A stretch of 64,000 bases of DNA, from NCBI GenBank assembly GCA_024336345.1, contig JANFOG010000009.1:1550001-1614000 (forward strand), given 5' to 3'. Shown in pieces: positions 1 to 14,541 of this stretch; position 1 is the first letter of the stretch; each line of letters starts with the position of its first letter. The notes under the pieces are model-generated. The model worked only from the letters and a program-made list of their open reading frames with translations, ran no database searches and was not told the origin of the DNA. This stretch comes from Mariannaea sp. PMI_226. Its lineage: Eukaryota; Ascomycota; Sordariomycetes; Hypocreales; Nectriaceae. A program made the position numbers and the translations under genes.

Positions 1-3000
1 GAAGTAAGCTTCGGGACACTTATCGAAGTGAATAGCAACAATGCTTGCGGGAGAAGCTGTGTTTCTGAGAATACTGGCGACCTTGCTGCCCAAGCGATCA
101 AATTCCTTGTACGTCCATTGTTGCTTGATTGGAATCTCTCCGTCAAATCCGGAGACAAATTCCAGTGCGATTTTGTCGGGATTGGCGACCACACCGGCTT
201 CAACAAACTGGTGAAGGAGCTGTACTGGCGCATTCAAGGATGGAAACTCAGCTGGCAGATTTGAGTAGAGTTGTGGCGCCATGCCGTATGAGTCGTCTTC
301 CTCCCCATTCGGGTTACAAGATATGTGAGCCAAAGCTAGATCAAATTGCTCAACTAAGAGTCTGGCCTGTGTTTGGGGAAGAATGTCGTTGTAATAGGTA
401 ATACAAAAGCGAAGCTGATCATTTCTAACAGGCTCAATCTCGAGAGAAACGGAATACTCGACCATGGCTTCATCTGCAACTACCTTCCATGGAGTCGCAA
501 CCAAGTCATCTGCATCCATCTTCTGATAGGCAATCAATGTGTCGAAGATTGTCCCAGCTGGGTGGCCGAGCCACCTCTGAACTTGGCTGAGAGGAGAGAA
601 CTGATGCTTATGTAGATGTCGGTTGTACTCCATCATGGAATCTAACAACTCCTTATTGGAAGGATTGCTGCAAGCAACGATAGGAACAGTGTTGAGACAC
701 GGTAGAGGGGCGTCCTTGGTCTCATCAGTGGTTCGACCGGACAGAGCGACTCCGAACACAACAGAGTTCTCGCCCAAGTACGATGATAGTACGCGCGTCC
801 AGGCAGCTTGGATGGCCACCTGTATTGAGATGTTGGCATATTGCGTGGCCTGCTGAAGTTTGGAGAACGGCAGGTTCGACATGATAAAATCGGTTTTGAT
901 GTCTCTACTCTTCACCCGGAGAGGAGTCATGATGGGAAACTTGTTGATTACCACCTGGCTCGCTTTGGCTTCCCAGAACTCCTTTTCTTGCTGCTGACTG
1001 CCAAAGGAATTGCACAAGATGGTCGACAATGCAGGTTCGATGGCCGGGAACTCACATGAAGATTGCAATTTTAACAATTTTGAAAGCTCCTTAAGCATGG
1101 AATCGAGAGATGGAGCGTCATAGAGACTGTGGTGAGCGATAAGAGTCATGTCGACCCCATCCTGCTTTTCAGTCAAAATGACTCTCCAGGGAGGCGCATG
1201 AAGGGACCTTTGAATTTCTTGCGCAGCCTCTTCTTTTGCCTGGAGCAGATCCAAATGTTGACTATTTAGCCGTATCTCCACCGGCAGCTGGGTGGATTCT
1301 TGCTTTTGTCTGACCATCGCAAAAGAGGCATCGCTATGGTCAACAGCTACGAATCCCGTTCTCAACATAGGATGACTATGCTGAAGCTTTTTCCAAGCAT
1401 GCCTCAGGTCCTCAGCAGTGAGGCCCTGGTCAACCTGATATCGAACAGCGTTCAGATAGTGGCTCCCACCAGATTGAAAAAACGACGCAAGCATAGCACA
1501 TTGTACAGGCGTGGAGGGTAAGATTGCTTCGATTTGTGCGCCAGCCGGCAACGCTGATTCAACCTTTGAGTAGACAAAGCGCTCGAACTGGTCGAAATCG
1601 TACGACTTTAAACTTGTCTGCTTTTGCGTCGACTTCTCGAATAATTTTGCCGCGATCATCCCACAGCTAGGGCCCTCAATTATATCGGATGAAGAGATAT
1701 TGAAGCCTTGGGATCGCAAAATAGAGGCGATCTGAACAGCGTTGATGCTATCCAGTCCAAGTTGGAAGATTGTTGTCCGACGACGAATCTGCGACTCCGG
1801 TAGTCCAGACAATAGAGCTAAGACGTTTCGAACGCGAATCTCCATATCGCTCCATTCTTCGCTCTGGGCTTGCTGGATGTCAGTTGCATCATACTTTGCT
1901 TGTCGAGGTTTCAAGGCGCTGAGACCGCTGACAACAGAATGGGGGAGGCGTTTTCTATCCACGACCTTGGCATGAGGGGAAAGGACAATTGACTTGAGAA
2001 AAGACTTGAATGCCTCTGCTAAAGCAGTCGCAACATCGCCGGACACAATGCTCATGTCTCGATAGACGTTGATGACGAGCGAATTCAGGCCTGGGCAAGG
2101 CACAACCTCACACACTAGCGGAATATCCATGTCTCCTGAATCCCCTTCAAGCGTCCACACTTTGCTGTCAATTTCCTGCAATGGTGTTTGAACCAAAAGA
2201 AGAGTGTCAAACAAGTGTCGGCCCGCTTGACGCACCGTTCGCTGAATGAGACGCAGCGGCGTGAACTGATACGCTAGTAGATCAGTGTTGACTTTGTGCA
2301 GCTGCTTAACCAGCTCGATATTGCTCCAAGTGGAAGAAAAGTTAGCGCGAACTGGGACTGTGTTGAAACAAGGCGCAATAAGTCTATCAAGTCCATCCAA
2401 GTTCAGTGTACGCCCGCTGATCACATTTCCAAAGCAGACATCAGGCTTGCCATGGGCCATGGAAAGGACACCTGCCCAACTGGCTTGACAGACAGACAAA
2501 AGTGATGTGCCGAGATTGCGGATTCGAGATTGTAGTTCCGTCAACGGCAGGTCCAGAGAGGTGGTATGGGTAGACTGATCCATCTCCGAATTCATGGGTG
2601 CGAATAGCGTTGAGGGTTGGTAACCGTGGAAGTGTTCAAGCCAAAACCGTTCTACATCATCAGGCAAATAAACTGCAAGGCGTAAAAATTCTTGATATGA
2701 TACAGGAGGGAGAAGTTCGACTCCTCCTGCCAGCGCCTCGATTTCTTTGAGCATTCGCTCCATGGCAACCGCGTCATAGAGGGCATGGTGGCAGATAAAT
2801 GAAAGGAACACAGAGCCTCTATACCGAAGGAGGGCAAGAGAAACAGGCGGGATCTGGGAGTCAATTGGATCAGGGAGGGATTTGAGATGTTCCTGCACTG
2901 CGCCATCGAACGAGGGCTCATTGATGTCCATATTGAGCCACGGTATCTCATAATCCCGAAGCACAACTTGCACAATAGCATGACGGGAATCCGAAGTGGT

Positions 3001-6000
3001 AATAAAGCATGTCCGAAGAATGTCATGTCGCTTGGTCATTGTCTTCCAATATGACCTGATATCCTCAGGCTCAACGTGTAGACGCAACAAAACTTTATTG
3101 TAGTAGCTCCGTCGGCCACGAGAAAGCATCGCCTCCTGGAGAGGCATACATGGAAGAACAGCATTGATAATTTTTCCATTTTGAGTAAATGACTCTTTGA
3201 TAGTCTCAACGAATGTCTCTGGAAAGAATTCCCGAGGTCCAGCACTGTTCTGGATTTGAGGATCTTCAGAGAGATAACGAGTGAGCTGAGCAACAGTAGG
3301 GTGTCGCAGAATCTCAGAAACTGCAATCCTTCTCTTCAGCTGAGTACCCAGTTCGCGACTCAGCTGAATAGCAGATATGGAGCTTACTCCCAGCATGGCA
3401 AGTGGCGTCCATCGTCCGACATCTTGTCGTGATATGTTCATGGCGCTCGCGACTGTCTCGGCGACGAGAATCTCCATCGGGGTCCAATCGCCATCATCAC
3501 GAGGCTCCTGGGACGAGCTTGAGATAATCTCAAAATATTCCTTTTCGAAGTTCTCAAAGCATGCCCGAAGACGGCGTGAGTCTACTTTCCCACTGGGAGT
3601 TAGTGGGATAGCTGAGACGGGAACAAGGTATGAAGGGATCATGTAGCTTGGCAACCGTGATTGCAGCAACGCAAACAAAGATCGGTGAACTTCTTGGTCA
3701 ACTTCAAGACCGATTTCAACATTGTGGACCACTTTATGGCTCATTTTCCCGACATAGAACAACACAAGTTGCTCAGCCGCCATAGGCTCTCGTTGAGCCA
3801 ACATTGCCACAGCAGACGTCACCATTGAGCTTGAGGTAGCGACACTGTTGATCTCACTAGCTTCAATCCTCTGACCTCGGAGTTTGAATTGATCATCCAT
3901 ACGGCTGATAAATATTAGTGACCCATCGGGCAGCATCCGCCCTAGGTCTCCAGATCGATATAGTCGCCCATACTTGGGGTGCTCAATGAATTTCTCCGCG
4001 GTCAAGTCAGGCTTATTAAGGTACCCATGGGCAACTTGGGAACCTCCAAAGCACAGTTCTCCAACCCACCCGATAGGCACAACATCAATGCTGCCCGAAG
4101 CGAGAACAAAACATGAAGTATTCGGCAGTACATGGCCAAGATGTTCGACGAAATCATCGGCAGTCATCTTCTTGACAGAGCAAATATTCGTCGTCTCCGA
4201 TGGTCCATAACCTTGCCACAAAACCTGATGCCATTTACTCTGCACTGAATTTGTCATCGCTTCTCCAGCAGTGACCAGGAATTCGACGTCTGGAACACTG
4301 CGAGAATCGATCAACGATGCGACGGTGGGTGTTAAACTCAAGTGCGTCACATCTAGCTGACGGATAGCGTTCTCGAGATTCTCAAACAGCGTGTCATTCA
4401 CCCCGGAACACAAACACATGCCTGTGAGCCAAGTATAGAAAATCTCAAAGACAGAGACATCGAACGCCTGTGAGCACGCCTGCAAAAGGCGCCCCTGGGG
4501 CTTGATGCTAGCCGGATACATCGATTTGAGGACTGAGATATGGCTCATGATGTTATCCTGTGTCACAGCCACCCCCTTGGGCACCCCTGTCGTTCCTGAA
4601 GTGTATATCACGTAGGACAGGCGAGTTCTGTCGCTGGGGATGTCAAGATTAGCACTCGGCTGTCCAGCCACAGAAGTTGAGTCGACGTTGACCAGACTCA
4701 TGCCAGGGACTGATGGAACAGATGCTTGCGAATTACCGTCAACCAAACAGTACTTGACACCAGATTGTTTGGTAATCTCTACAATTCGAGCGGTTGGAGT
4801 TGAAGGAAGAATAGGTAGGTATGCGCAGCCTGCTTTGACGATGGCAAGAATTGAAGCGTATAGGGCCAACGATTTGTTCATAACGATCGCCACCACTTCG
4901 CCGCTTTCAGCACCGTGGCTTCTCAAATGCCAAGCAAGGCGATTGGCAGCCTCATTCAGTTCCTTGAATGTCAAGCTTTCAGTCTGTTTCCTGCCCGAGA
5001 GTTGGGTTGCAAAACACAACGCCTCGAGATTGGGTTTCTGTGACACGACAGCTTCAAATCCCTGAGCCAGATCCCAAGTTCCTGGTTGGAGTATAGGTTT
5101 TATGTTGTATATTGATTGCTGAACATCGATGCTCCTCGCTGTCGTCTCAATTGAGGAAGTGGAATTCTCAAGCAAATTCAAGCACATCGAATCGAATTGT
5201 TGCATGATATCCTCAACAACAGCTGTAGGTACAGTGCCTGGGTGGTATGTAACCTGCAACGAGAACCTATCCCCAATAGGCTCAACTTCAAATAAGGCTG
5301 GAATTTCAAGGCGATCAAGGTGGCATATCTCCTTGACTAGATTACTCGAGCGAGCAGAACTGTCAAGTGACTCTTGATATGCAAACAACACATCGTAAAA
5401 GCTTTCACCAGGTTTCAGTCCAGCTAATTTCTTAATTTCTCCCAGGGGAAGATCGCAGTGTTCCATAGCCTTGCGATTGGTAGCATGGATACTGTTCAAC
5501 AGATCTATGATCGCAGTCACCGTACTGATGTCCACGCGAAGGGGCAGGGAGGCAATGCAAGGTCCTACGATCCTTTCAATGCCAGCAACAGGAATCGTGC
5601 GACCTGATGTCACGGACCCGATGAGAATGTCCTGCACTCCCACGATTCCGCTCCACACCAAGGCAAGGGATGCTTGGAACAAAACTTGTGTACTGCATCC
5701 CATCCTCCGCATCTCGGTATCCACCTTTTGTTTTGCCAAAGCCAATTGTATGCGGCTCGATCTCAGGTTGCTTGACACATCTTCCCTAGGTAGCAGCTTG
5801 GGAAACGGGACCTTCTTCCATCTGACGAGGTGTTCCATCCAAAACACTCTCGCGGCATCGCCGTCATCTCGATTCTCGGAGCCAGCATAAAACTCAATGA
5901 CATTGCGGAATGAAGGACGGGGTGTTATTGGACCACCAGAAAGGAGCGTTGACAAGTCAACTAATAACATATCCATTGACCACCCATCATAGAGTGCATG

Positions 6001-8344
6001 ATGTATGTGAATTAGTACGCTGACACTAAACCCTGCGGTATTTTGACGAACTTGTATCCTGAGAGGGATTAGATACTGTGTTGATTCCGATATAGTAAAA
6101 TACCGTTGGAAGTCATTGACGATTATTATTTGACTGTCCTGATAGTGTTTGAAGACCACGGATATGAAATCTCGGTTAAAGGTAGTGAAGCCAGTCCGTA
6201 AAATCGCATTGAGACGCGCCAGCTCCAGAAATGAGTCGCGTACTTCCTCTACTGAGTTCCCTGGTGCAATCTCAAGCTCAATTTCGTTGCAGTAAGCCAG
6301 AGAATTTTGAGCAGTCTCTGCCAACATTGCCGATTGAAGAGGTGTGCAGGGTAACACATCCTCGATCAATTCGCTCATTGCTCTCAATCCAGAGTTTTCA
6401 GCTAATATACTGGGCAAGTCCTCATATAAGCTAATATTGGAGACGGATTGGGCAGGCTTGGCTGATGGCTGTGTTCGGCATGCAAATACCACATCTCCAA
6501 CAGACTTCATCCCCAAAATGTTAGTCGAGCTCACTTGGAAGCCTTCTGTTCTCAGAGCCGAGGCAATCCTGATCGCCCGCAACGAGTCCAAGCCCGCAGA
6601 GACAAGCTTTGTCGTTTTCTTAATTTTATAGCTTAGCCCACTTGACACGGCTTCCATGACTCTCGCCTCGACTTCATCAGACGGCTCTGAGTCTGAGACA
6701 TCTTCAACAAACTCTGACTTCTGCTGTTCGTATTCAGTCTTCATCCGTTTCCTGTCGACCTTACCGCTGGGTAATCTGGGGAATTCTTGCATCAAGATGA
6801 TTTCGCCAGGCACCATGTACTGTGGGAGCCAGTCTTTGCACTTCTCCAGGATTTCATCCTCTGACACACCAGTGTCCACAGCACAAAATACGACAAGAAT
6901 GGATTTCACAACGGTGGCCACAACACTGTGACATCCTGGAGTCCTGAGAGCAGCTTGTTCCACCTCACCGAGCTCAAGTCGCTGGCCTCGAAGCTTGACC
7001 TGCCCATCGGATATACGCCCTAGGCATTCTAACATTCCATCTGAGCGTAGACGAGCCTTGTCCCCTGTTCGGTACACTCGCCCATATGGTGTTTCTATGA
7101 ACACAGCGGCTGTTTGTTCGGGGCGATTTATATAACCCGTGGCAAGTTGGTAACCGCCAACTGCGAGTTCACCAACCTCGCCTTGGGGTAACAACTTAAA
7201 CTGGGGCTCCGAAGATCCTGACTTGGCCTCTTCGATAATGAAGCAAGACACCGTGTCGAGTGGAATACCAATAATTCCCGTTCCCGAATCCGCCGAGAAT
7301 GCAGGCTGAAGGGTACTAAATCATAAATATTAATTAGCACATTCGAAATTCATGATAAATCAATTTCCCTTACCAATGAATGGTGGCCTCTGTTGGTCCA
7401 TACATGGCCCAGAGGATACTCGGCTTCGTACCATTTCCTCCAAACTCCTGTACAACTGGTGCACTCAGCATCTCACCAATCGTCAACAGTAAGTTCAATC
7501 CGGGCACGTTATCTCTCTTTCTCAATAAACTGCCTGCTACTGTCGGCGTCAATTCGCATGCATCTACATTCATGGTGTTGATAACAGCAGGAAGATCATT
7601 CAGCATCTCCGACCGTCGCGCGGACACGAGAGTGCAACCCCGAAATAGAGGAAAAAATATCTCGAAGACGGAAACGTCAAAAGTAGGAGCTGCGAATTGG
7701 AGAAAGCGAGAGAAGGCAGGAATATGCCTGTCGTGGGCAAGTAACGCCTGCGTAGCAGCGTCGTGAGAAATGCCGACTCCTTTTGGTGTACCAGTCGATC
7801 CGGAAGTATACATAACATAGGCAAGGTCATGGGGGTTAGGTTTTCGATGTTCAATCTCTGGTGTTCTTGGGAGTTGCGCATCGGTCAGCTCGTAGACTTC
7901 ATCGTCAGCCACGATAATATTCGAAACAGTGTCTCTCGGGATCCGAGAACGAAGTTCACGGGAAGTCACCACAACGGTAGCTTCAACATCTCTGAGGATA
8001 AATTTCACTCTTTCGGGGGGTGCATCGATGTTAAGTGGACAAAACGCCCCTCCAGCTTTGAGGATAGCTAGAAGAGAAATGTATAAGAGAGGAGACTGAT
8101 GAACAAGCACAGGAACGACCAACTGCGTTCGGGCCTGGTAGCTCTGTGCAACTCTCGTTATTTCGGAAGCAAGTATATCTGCTGCTTGATGAATTTGATA
8201 ATAACTGAACGAAACTCGCTTGCTGTTTTCTGTATGGTCCAGTGCTATGCGGTTACTGGCAGGGCTGACGAGGTGATGTAAGAGCCTTGGGCCAAGCAGC
8301 CGCGTGGCGTGCTCATTGACGATGGATAAATCATTGATATCCAT
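1..8344 (-). CDS. sidC: Ferrichrome-type siderophore NRPS (SidC family), 3' end outside window
   Basis: Multimodular peptide synthetase that assembles a hydroxamate siderophore of the ferrichrome/ferricrocin class in the cytosol from N5-acyl-N5-hydroxyornithine and small amino acids. Read on the minus strand: exon 1 8344-7374, a 58 bp intron 7373-7316 inside the A5 motif (splicing gives YGPTEATIHC), then exon 2 open to the window edge, about 2,760 codons in all. Visible domains: A1 (YTSGSTGTPKG near 7790; LPSGKVDRKRM near 6760), T1 (GLDSLRA, Ser codon 6583-6585), C1 (HHALYDG, 5983-6003), A2 (YTSGTTGVPKG near 4590; YGPSETTN near 4200; LTPSGKVDSRRL near 3590), T2 (GVSSISAIQL, Ser 3379-3381), C2 (HHALYDA, 2770-2790), T3 (LGLDSINA, Ser 1747-1749), C3 (HHSLYDA, 1114-1134) and the start of A3 (1 to about 200). 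It starts directly with an A domain, as known ferrichrome synthetases do. The sidA neighbour supports the call. Exact product is not readable from sequence alone. Confidence 0.95.
7316..7373 (-). other. sidC: Intron 1 of sidC (58 bp)
   Basis: On the minus strand the donor GTAAGG follows the codons for ATIH and the acceptor TTTAG precedes the codons for TLQPAFSADS. Without removal the frame meets TAA directly after the tryptophan codon; with removal the A-domain motif reads on as ATIHCTLQPAF. This is the only intron seen in the visible part. Confidence 0.9.
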
Positions 8345-11300
8345 ATTGCCATCGGCAGCTTAGGTGTGCGTTCGAGAATAATGCTGCGGTGAATATGGTG
8401 AGCAACAGAAACCTAGGTGTAGTGAGGTGAGCCGAATATGAAAAGGAGACGACGGTATAGTATAAGAGGGGACCGCGGCGAAATGGGACCTTTGAAGAAG
8501 AAAGACTAAATGGACCAAACAAAAAATTTAGAATAAAAATAAAAGCCGAATAGGATAGGCGAATGAAAACTACAAGAGCTAGAGAGCAGTAAGTATAGTA
8601 TTAGCAGACCAATGTTGCCATCCTCACGCAGTTAGACAAAGTCCCTGAGGGGAATGTTTACAGCTCAGTCATGCGCCTCATTCTCGTGCACAGGAGATCC
8701 GTAACCACGCCATTAGCTTAGATTGAGTGGACCAACATCAGGGTGCATTCTTCTTTGCTTCCACATGCATCACCCGAAAGCTCAGGAAGAGCGGGACGAA
8801 CAGGCACAAGGCACAAGGCACAAGAGCGAATAGCGATCGGTGTATATGTGAACAGTCGTAATCCGTGGTCGAATTAGGCTGAAGTTGATTCGTCCGGTAA
8901 GCTTTTGGGGATGCTGGTGATAAGTGGTTGCACGGCGTGGTTCGTCCTCATCGGGGGACGTGCATGGAGGGCGTCATGGAACATTAAAGTCAGCCTGTCA
9001 GAGTTCGAGAATTACTCAGCGATGTTCAGCATGAGATATTGGAAACAGCAAATGAGAACAAATGGAAGAGGTGGTATGCAGGAATTAAAAAAAAAAAAAA
9101 AACAAGAGGGGTGTGCAGGAAAGGGACCAAAGAAGAAAATAATCGAGTCACCATCATCAGCAAGTCTGCTCCATCTGTGTAAGTGTGGTGTGAGCTGAGG
9201 CGGCAGCTTCTCTGCTTTAGTCGTGGCGTCGTGGGGTTTAGTCGTGGGGAGCATCACAACGGGCCAGCACGAGGCACAAGAGGGCTCGGGTCGGGCGTGG
9301 GATGGATGGGTGGCTCCCGACGGCATTCCTGGCTGCGCATGTACCGCAAGCCAGCTCCTTAAGTTGGTGTCAACTAAAGGTAAAAAACCCAGCAGAAAAG
9401 ATTGCGTCACTGAAGCCTCATCAAGTTGACGCCTCTGCGTCTATAGATGTAGATACTCGCAGAGAGCTGGCAAAAGTCAACATGACCATCTATACGGACC
9501 AATATAAGGCACTTCGTGTTTACAGGTTGCGTAGGCGGCCACATCTAGAGTGACGTCGCATTTTTGGACTCCTGCTTCGAGCCGAGCCAGCCCCAATATC
9601 GATGAACCAGCCCCCATTCAGAAGAACTAGACAAAGTCCAGGGCTTGGGTGTCAAGGGTCCAGGGTTCGTCTCATCAGGGGGCGCGCATAGATCCATCCT
9701 CTTTCCATCACGGCCATGGAGCCTCAGCCTCCGAGATGATCATAATCTTACGTACGTTCCCATGCTGTCCAGGTCCCGTATATGATCCCTCATGTACATG
9801 TTGCGCGGCTGTTGTACGTAAAAGGAAGATGTGGGATTATGTCTTCAGGGAGAAAATGATGCGAATCGCCCCCGTTTTCCGTGCAGAGTAAGGCGGCTTG
9901 TTTAGATTTCAACAGATAGCCTGCCACGTTGTGTGCTTTCTGAATAGAGGGATCAAGGATGTGGCTATCGTGACAAATCGGGAATGAGTCCTTAGCTGAA
10001 ATAGCACTGGGCCGATAGTCGAGGAGCAGCCTCAACTGCAGCCACAGCGCAGCACAAAAATCATGATAACGGAAGCACGTTATAAGATTTAGGTAAAATG
10101 AGAACAGGATTTATGATGACTGCAAAATGAAAACCTGACAGATAAATGAAAATTGCACGACTTACTCCTCAGGTTGTCCTAGTAGCAGTAACCGACATGA
10201 ATATAGTGAGGGATGCAAATCACTTGTGGGCGAGCCTAAAAAAACACCCCCAAATCAAGAAATAGCACACAAATTGGAGAGTTGGCGTCAAGGAACTTAG
10301 GATGGTCTTGTGAGTAAGAATCGAGGACACTGTAGAATGAACGCCGAGAAGTCGAGCGGCGGGCAAGATAGTAAACCAAGCGCAACTCGTGGGGGAGGGG
10401 CGCAGACTGAAACTCTGACCGGCGAGGAGACGACGAATTTATAACATAAATAACTTAGTCAACGCCAGAAGAAGTCTCGACAAACGCCACTTTAGATCCA
10501 CCTCAATTGTGAATTGAAGAGGGGTAAGAGAGGGAGGGGGGCATGAGTTGAAGTGGGGAGACATAGAGGTGTGAAGTGAGGTGAGGGAAGGAGGGAAGGA
10601 TATGCGGCATCGGATTATTGTGAAGCCATGCGGTATTTTGAAGCATCTGTCGAGATTATGTAAAGTCTGTCTTCTGAGAAACACTACTAAGGGCTGAGGA
10701 TGCTTGAATGAGGGATGAAGTGACGTGATAGGCTGGGTTAGCAGATACATTACCACAAGGAGAGAACTACCGTAGCCCTAGCATCAGTAGCTAGGTGGTT
10801 CGAAGGTGTGATCAATGGTATCAAGTTTGATATGGGGCACCAAGAGGAGTGTACGTTCGAGTCATCAACGAGTCCAAGTACTGCATATATGTGTAGATGG
10901 AAAGGGAGATAATAATCGCTCCGTTCTTTCCATTAGCGTGGTGATATCAATATTTTGTATCTTGAGCAAACATAAGTACGCAAACGTTCGAAGCTAGGAA
11001 CAATTACCAATAAATGATATAATCATTAACCGCATGAGAAAGTGAACAAGTATCCGTTTGATGCCCTGTGTGATGGGATAGGAAGACGTGTAGGCAGAGA
11101 GTGACAACAACTGACAAACGTCACGAAGTGGAGATGTGACAATGAGGCTAGGGAGGCTGCTTATTTAGCGTCAGGTGGGAAGGGTGACACATTCGCAGTA
11201 GTTCGAGGTCGCTGCTCGGTCGAAAAGGCTCGGAATACGTCTCCAAATCGAGCATTACGTGTTGTGCGTTTGATATGTAGTGGAGGTAGCGGAAGTGTTT

Positions 11301-13481
11301 AAACGCGGAGATGTGGGAGATGAGTCCGGATGCAAGCGTAGGTTGGGTTCTGATGAGGCGCCCGTAAAAATTAGTGGATGTCGGTGGTGTGGGTGTGGGT
11401 GTGGGCAATGGCCCCATGGGCATGGGCAAACTACGGATGGGCGTGGGCAGCGTACCTTCCATTCCGTTGTTAGGTTACATTCCCAGCTACCTAAGCTACA
11501 AACATGGATCAATGATGTCGAGCGTTGGTGCATCGGTCAGGTAGGAATTAGGCTTTGCAGGGGCTCATCAGCAATAGAAACGAGAACTTAGCATACTGGA
11601 CACAGCCCAGCACCATGTGTCTGCCTGTATTTGAGAGTCCTGGGTAGAGTCCAAGGCTGCCAAGTGTCGAGCAGCGAAAGCTTTTAGAGGAAAGTTCTGC
11701 TGGCCGGTAGTAAAGCTTCCACATGCATGAGGTTAGAGAGGATGGCGGGACAGCAGGGAAAAGAACTTTCCAATGCTAGTTGATGCATGCCAAGTATCAA
11801 TCAATTAGTTATAGGAGAGACCAAAAGATAAAATCAATAAAGCAGACATCCAACACATGTGTCGACTATGTATGTCTCGGTACCATTCGTTTGAAGTGAA
11901 GCAAATCGAACCATATTCAACAACAGGACATCTTTCTTCCCAACAAAGCAAAGGCTTCAGTGACAAATACGACAAACTCCTTTAGCTTGACAAGCCCTCA
12001 CGGCGTCCAAGCTAGCTCCCATGTGTTGATACTTACTGAATGTATACGCCTGGTATACCATAAATGCCATCTACGTTCTTCGTAATCTCAGGTTGTCCAG
12101 CGTAGAGCTAGAAAGGTCCAAAGAATGAAATGAATCATACTCAATACATAGCAAAGTACTCTTAACAGCAAATAAATGTACAAATTAAAAAGCATACTTA
12201 CCCCTACCCAGGGAATTCTGTAGCCAGAGCTGTTGGTTAGTCACATGGTGAGCTTGTGGTGTGAACTACCCGCATACATCGCCCCTCTCTAAGAAAAAAA
12301 GTGCAAGGAACGAAAACCAACCGCTATTGCCGCTGTGGAGGTTGCGGCTCGACTTGGACTGCCGCTGTAGCAATGGGAGCAAGGGGGCTGAGAAGGTTAA
12401 AAAAATTAAGGTACGGGAAGCAAGGAAAACCAAAAAATAATACGTCTAACTTTCAAAAGAAAAATGTAGAACAGTCAACCAACAGGAAGACGAACCACAC
12501 CACCTTACCACGGCGTCAACATGCTTGTTGAATATCTATCGTGTGTTTAAGCTTGGGCAGAGTGCTCATGTTATGCAATCAACATGTCTCATTATCCATG
12601 ATTTGCCCGGGGACAAAGTCGGAATTCATTGTTTGAAAGTGTTCACGACAAACATGGTTTAGCTATTCCCGCCACCAGATATGTATCTCTATCTGCAAAA
12701 TTCCTATCACAGGTGTTCTCAAGATGTACAACCTCGTACCGCAGGGCATACCCAGACCTAAAAAATCGTCCAACGCACCAGATTACGCTATGAAAATGAT
12801 GATCGGGTTCGCAACGCCGAACTAGGTGTGCTTACTCCGCTGCTTAGGTAGTGGGCTAAATCCTCCGTGGATATGATGAAAGAGCGGACGGGGCCCATTC
12901 AAGGCATTGTGGCGGGAACTCATCCAACTCCATTTGAGACTACGAGGGTGGGCGGGAGAAAGAACACATCAAGAAATGCCATCAAAGTCTCCGGCGTGCG
13001 AATACGCACTCCCCTTGTTCAAGTGCAGAGATTTCTCAGGGCTTCCTTCGCTAAATTGAGTACCGTAGCGCCCCCCAGCCGACGTACTTACATACCTACA
13101 TCCATGGTAGTAAAATCGCAGGGATCCGTACCTTGGCAAAGCGGGCACCGCCTTTCCCCCTTGCCCGCCTTGGGCGCATCGCATTCGCGACAACCAACCC
13201 CAGTCTGGTGCATTGTGCGCAAAACTAGACAAGCCTTTGTACCCTCTGTGTTCACGAATACCGTCATGTAGAGATACTCTTGGCGATTTCTCAGTTTGTA
13301 CATCCAGACGGTCTCGTATGTTTTAGAAAATTACAAAGTACATGTTTCACAATGCTTGGTCGTCGCTATACTTCAGGATACTTGTACTATGCCTGCAATA
13401 CTCCGCCCAAAATTGGCGGCATTTGGTGCGAGGCCCGCGCTTCAAGAACCGTCCTGGTCCCCAGCTAGCAGAATTTCGATC

Positions 13482-13514
13482 TTATCTGATCCGGTTTATC
13501 AGATGATCAGATAA
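13482..13514. promoter_or_regulatory. Triple iron-GATA (SreA/SRE/Urbs1-type) binding site cluster
   Basis: Three exact matches to ATCWGATAA lie within 33 bp: TTATCTGAT at 13482-13490, TTATCAGAT at 13496-13504 (both on the minus strand) and ATCAGATAA at 13506-13514 (plus strand). This is the established target of the fungal GATA-type iron repressors that switch off siderophore genes when iron is plentiful. The cluster lies between the divergent sidC and sidA, 5.1 kb from the first start codon and 4.2 kb from the second. Binding is inferred, not shown. Confidence 0.75.
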
Positions 13515-14541
13515 TTCCCTCAATCTCCACCCATCTACCCTAGCATAAGCCGAGACTTGTGCGCTCGCGGAATTGGTCTCCAGTACGGATACAGACATGC
13601 CAGCAACATGCGCTGTTCCTTTTTTTTTTTCTTTTGCGTTCTTTTTCTCATTCGTGGCCCCTCAACTTCGCATGAGAGACTCGGTTCCGACGGAGTCTCG
13701 CCGGTCCTCCTTTTTTTTCTCTCTTTTTATCCCCCCTTCCCTAGTTCCTGTCGCTATTACTCCGAAGAATGGTCTGAACATCGGTTCGCGGGCTTGTCCA
13801 TGAGCTTTGCCGTGATCGGCGCATAATGGTTAGGGGTATGCAACGACCCGGGGGGGTGTTGGAAGAATTGCGCAAGACTGGGCATTCTCACCGATTACAA
13901 GTAGTAAACCAATTAGTCTGCTCTATAAAGCAGGTAGCGATTTGTGGAGTACCTACGTGGGTATGTAATAGTTGGATTCAGGACCTAGGTAAGTTATTGA
14001 TTTGCCATTCGTTGTGATGTTCATGGAAGTGCAAGAAAACGCTGCTCGGCTTCTCGTGGAGTTCGAGGCACCCCAGACACGGCCCCCAATTCAGGGGTCC
14101 TAAGACCAAGGCCAAAACTTGCCTGTTTGGCAGGTTCCGGTCTTGCCCATTGCAAGTCGCCAGGGCTTCCTTATGCTTCTTCCTTTTTCCCTCATCTTTT
14201 TGCCAGGAATTATTTTTCTACCTCCTCGCTATGTACTAGAGTGTCATTCATCTTCATCCGCGTCCTCCATAGCACTACAGGTTGATCACCAATCCTTAGT
14301 CCACTGCTACCCTACCTTAGTGAACACGCCACGCATGCAACTGGCCCATCGTACATCTCTATTGGAGCTTATTTATGCATTGGCCCTGACCCAAGACCAT
14401 CTTCGGTTTTTTTTTTCTTGAGCGCCGGCCAGTCCCCGAATAATTGGAGCCGGGGCTGAAAGAACGGCGTTGGTAACTGTCCCAGGTTTAGCGCGCCCTA
14501 AACCCTCTGGCGGTAGATTCGCCAATGCTGGGGCTACTATC

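Noticed and set aside
11686..11702. GAGGAAAGTTCTGCTGG, similar to the RNase P RNA CR-I box
   Set aside because: No matching CR-V element or paired P4 partner within the next few hundred bases; probably chance.
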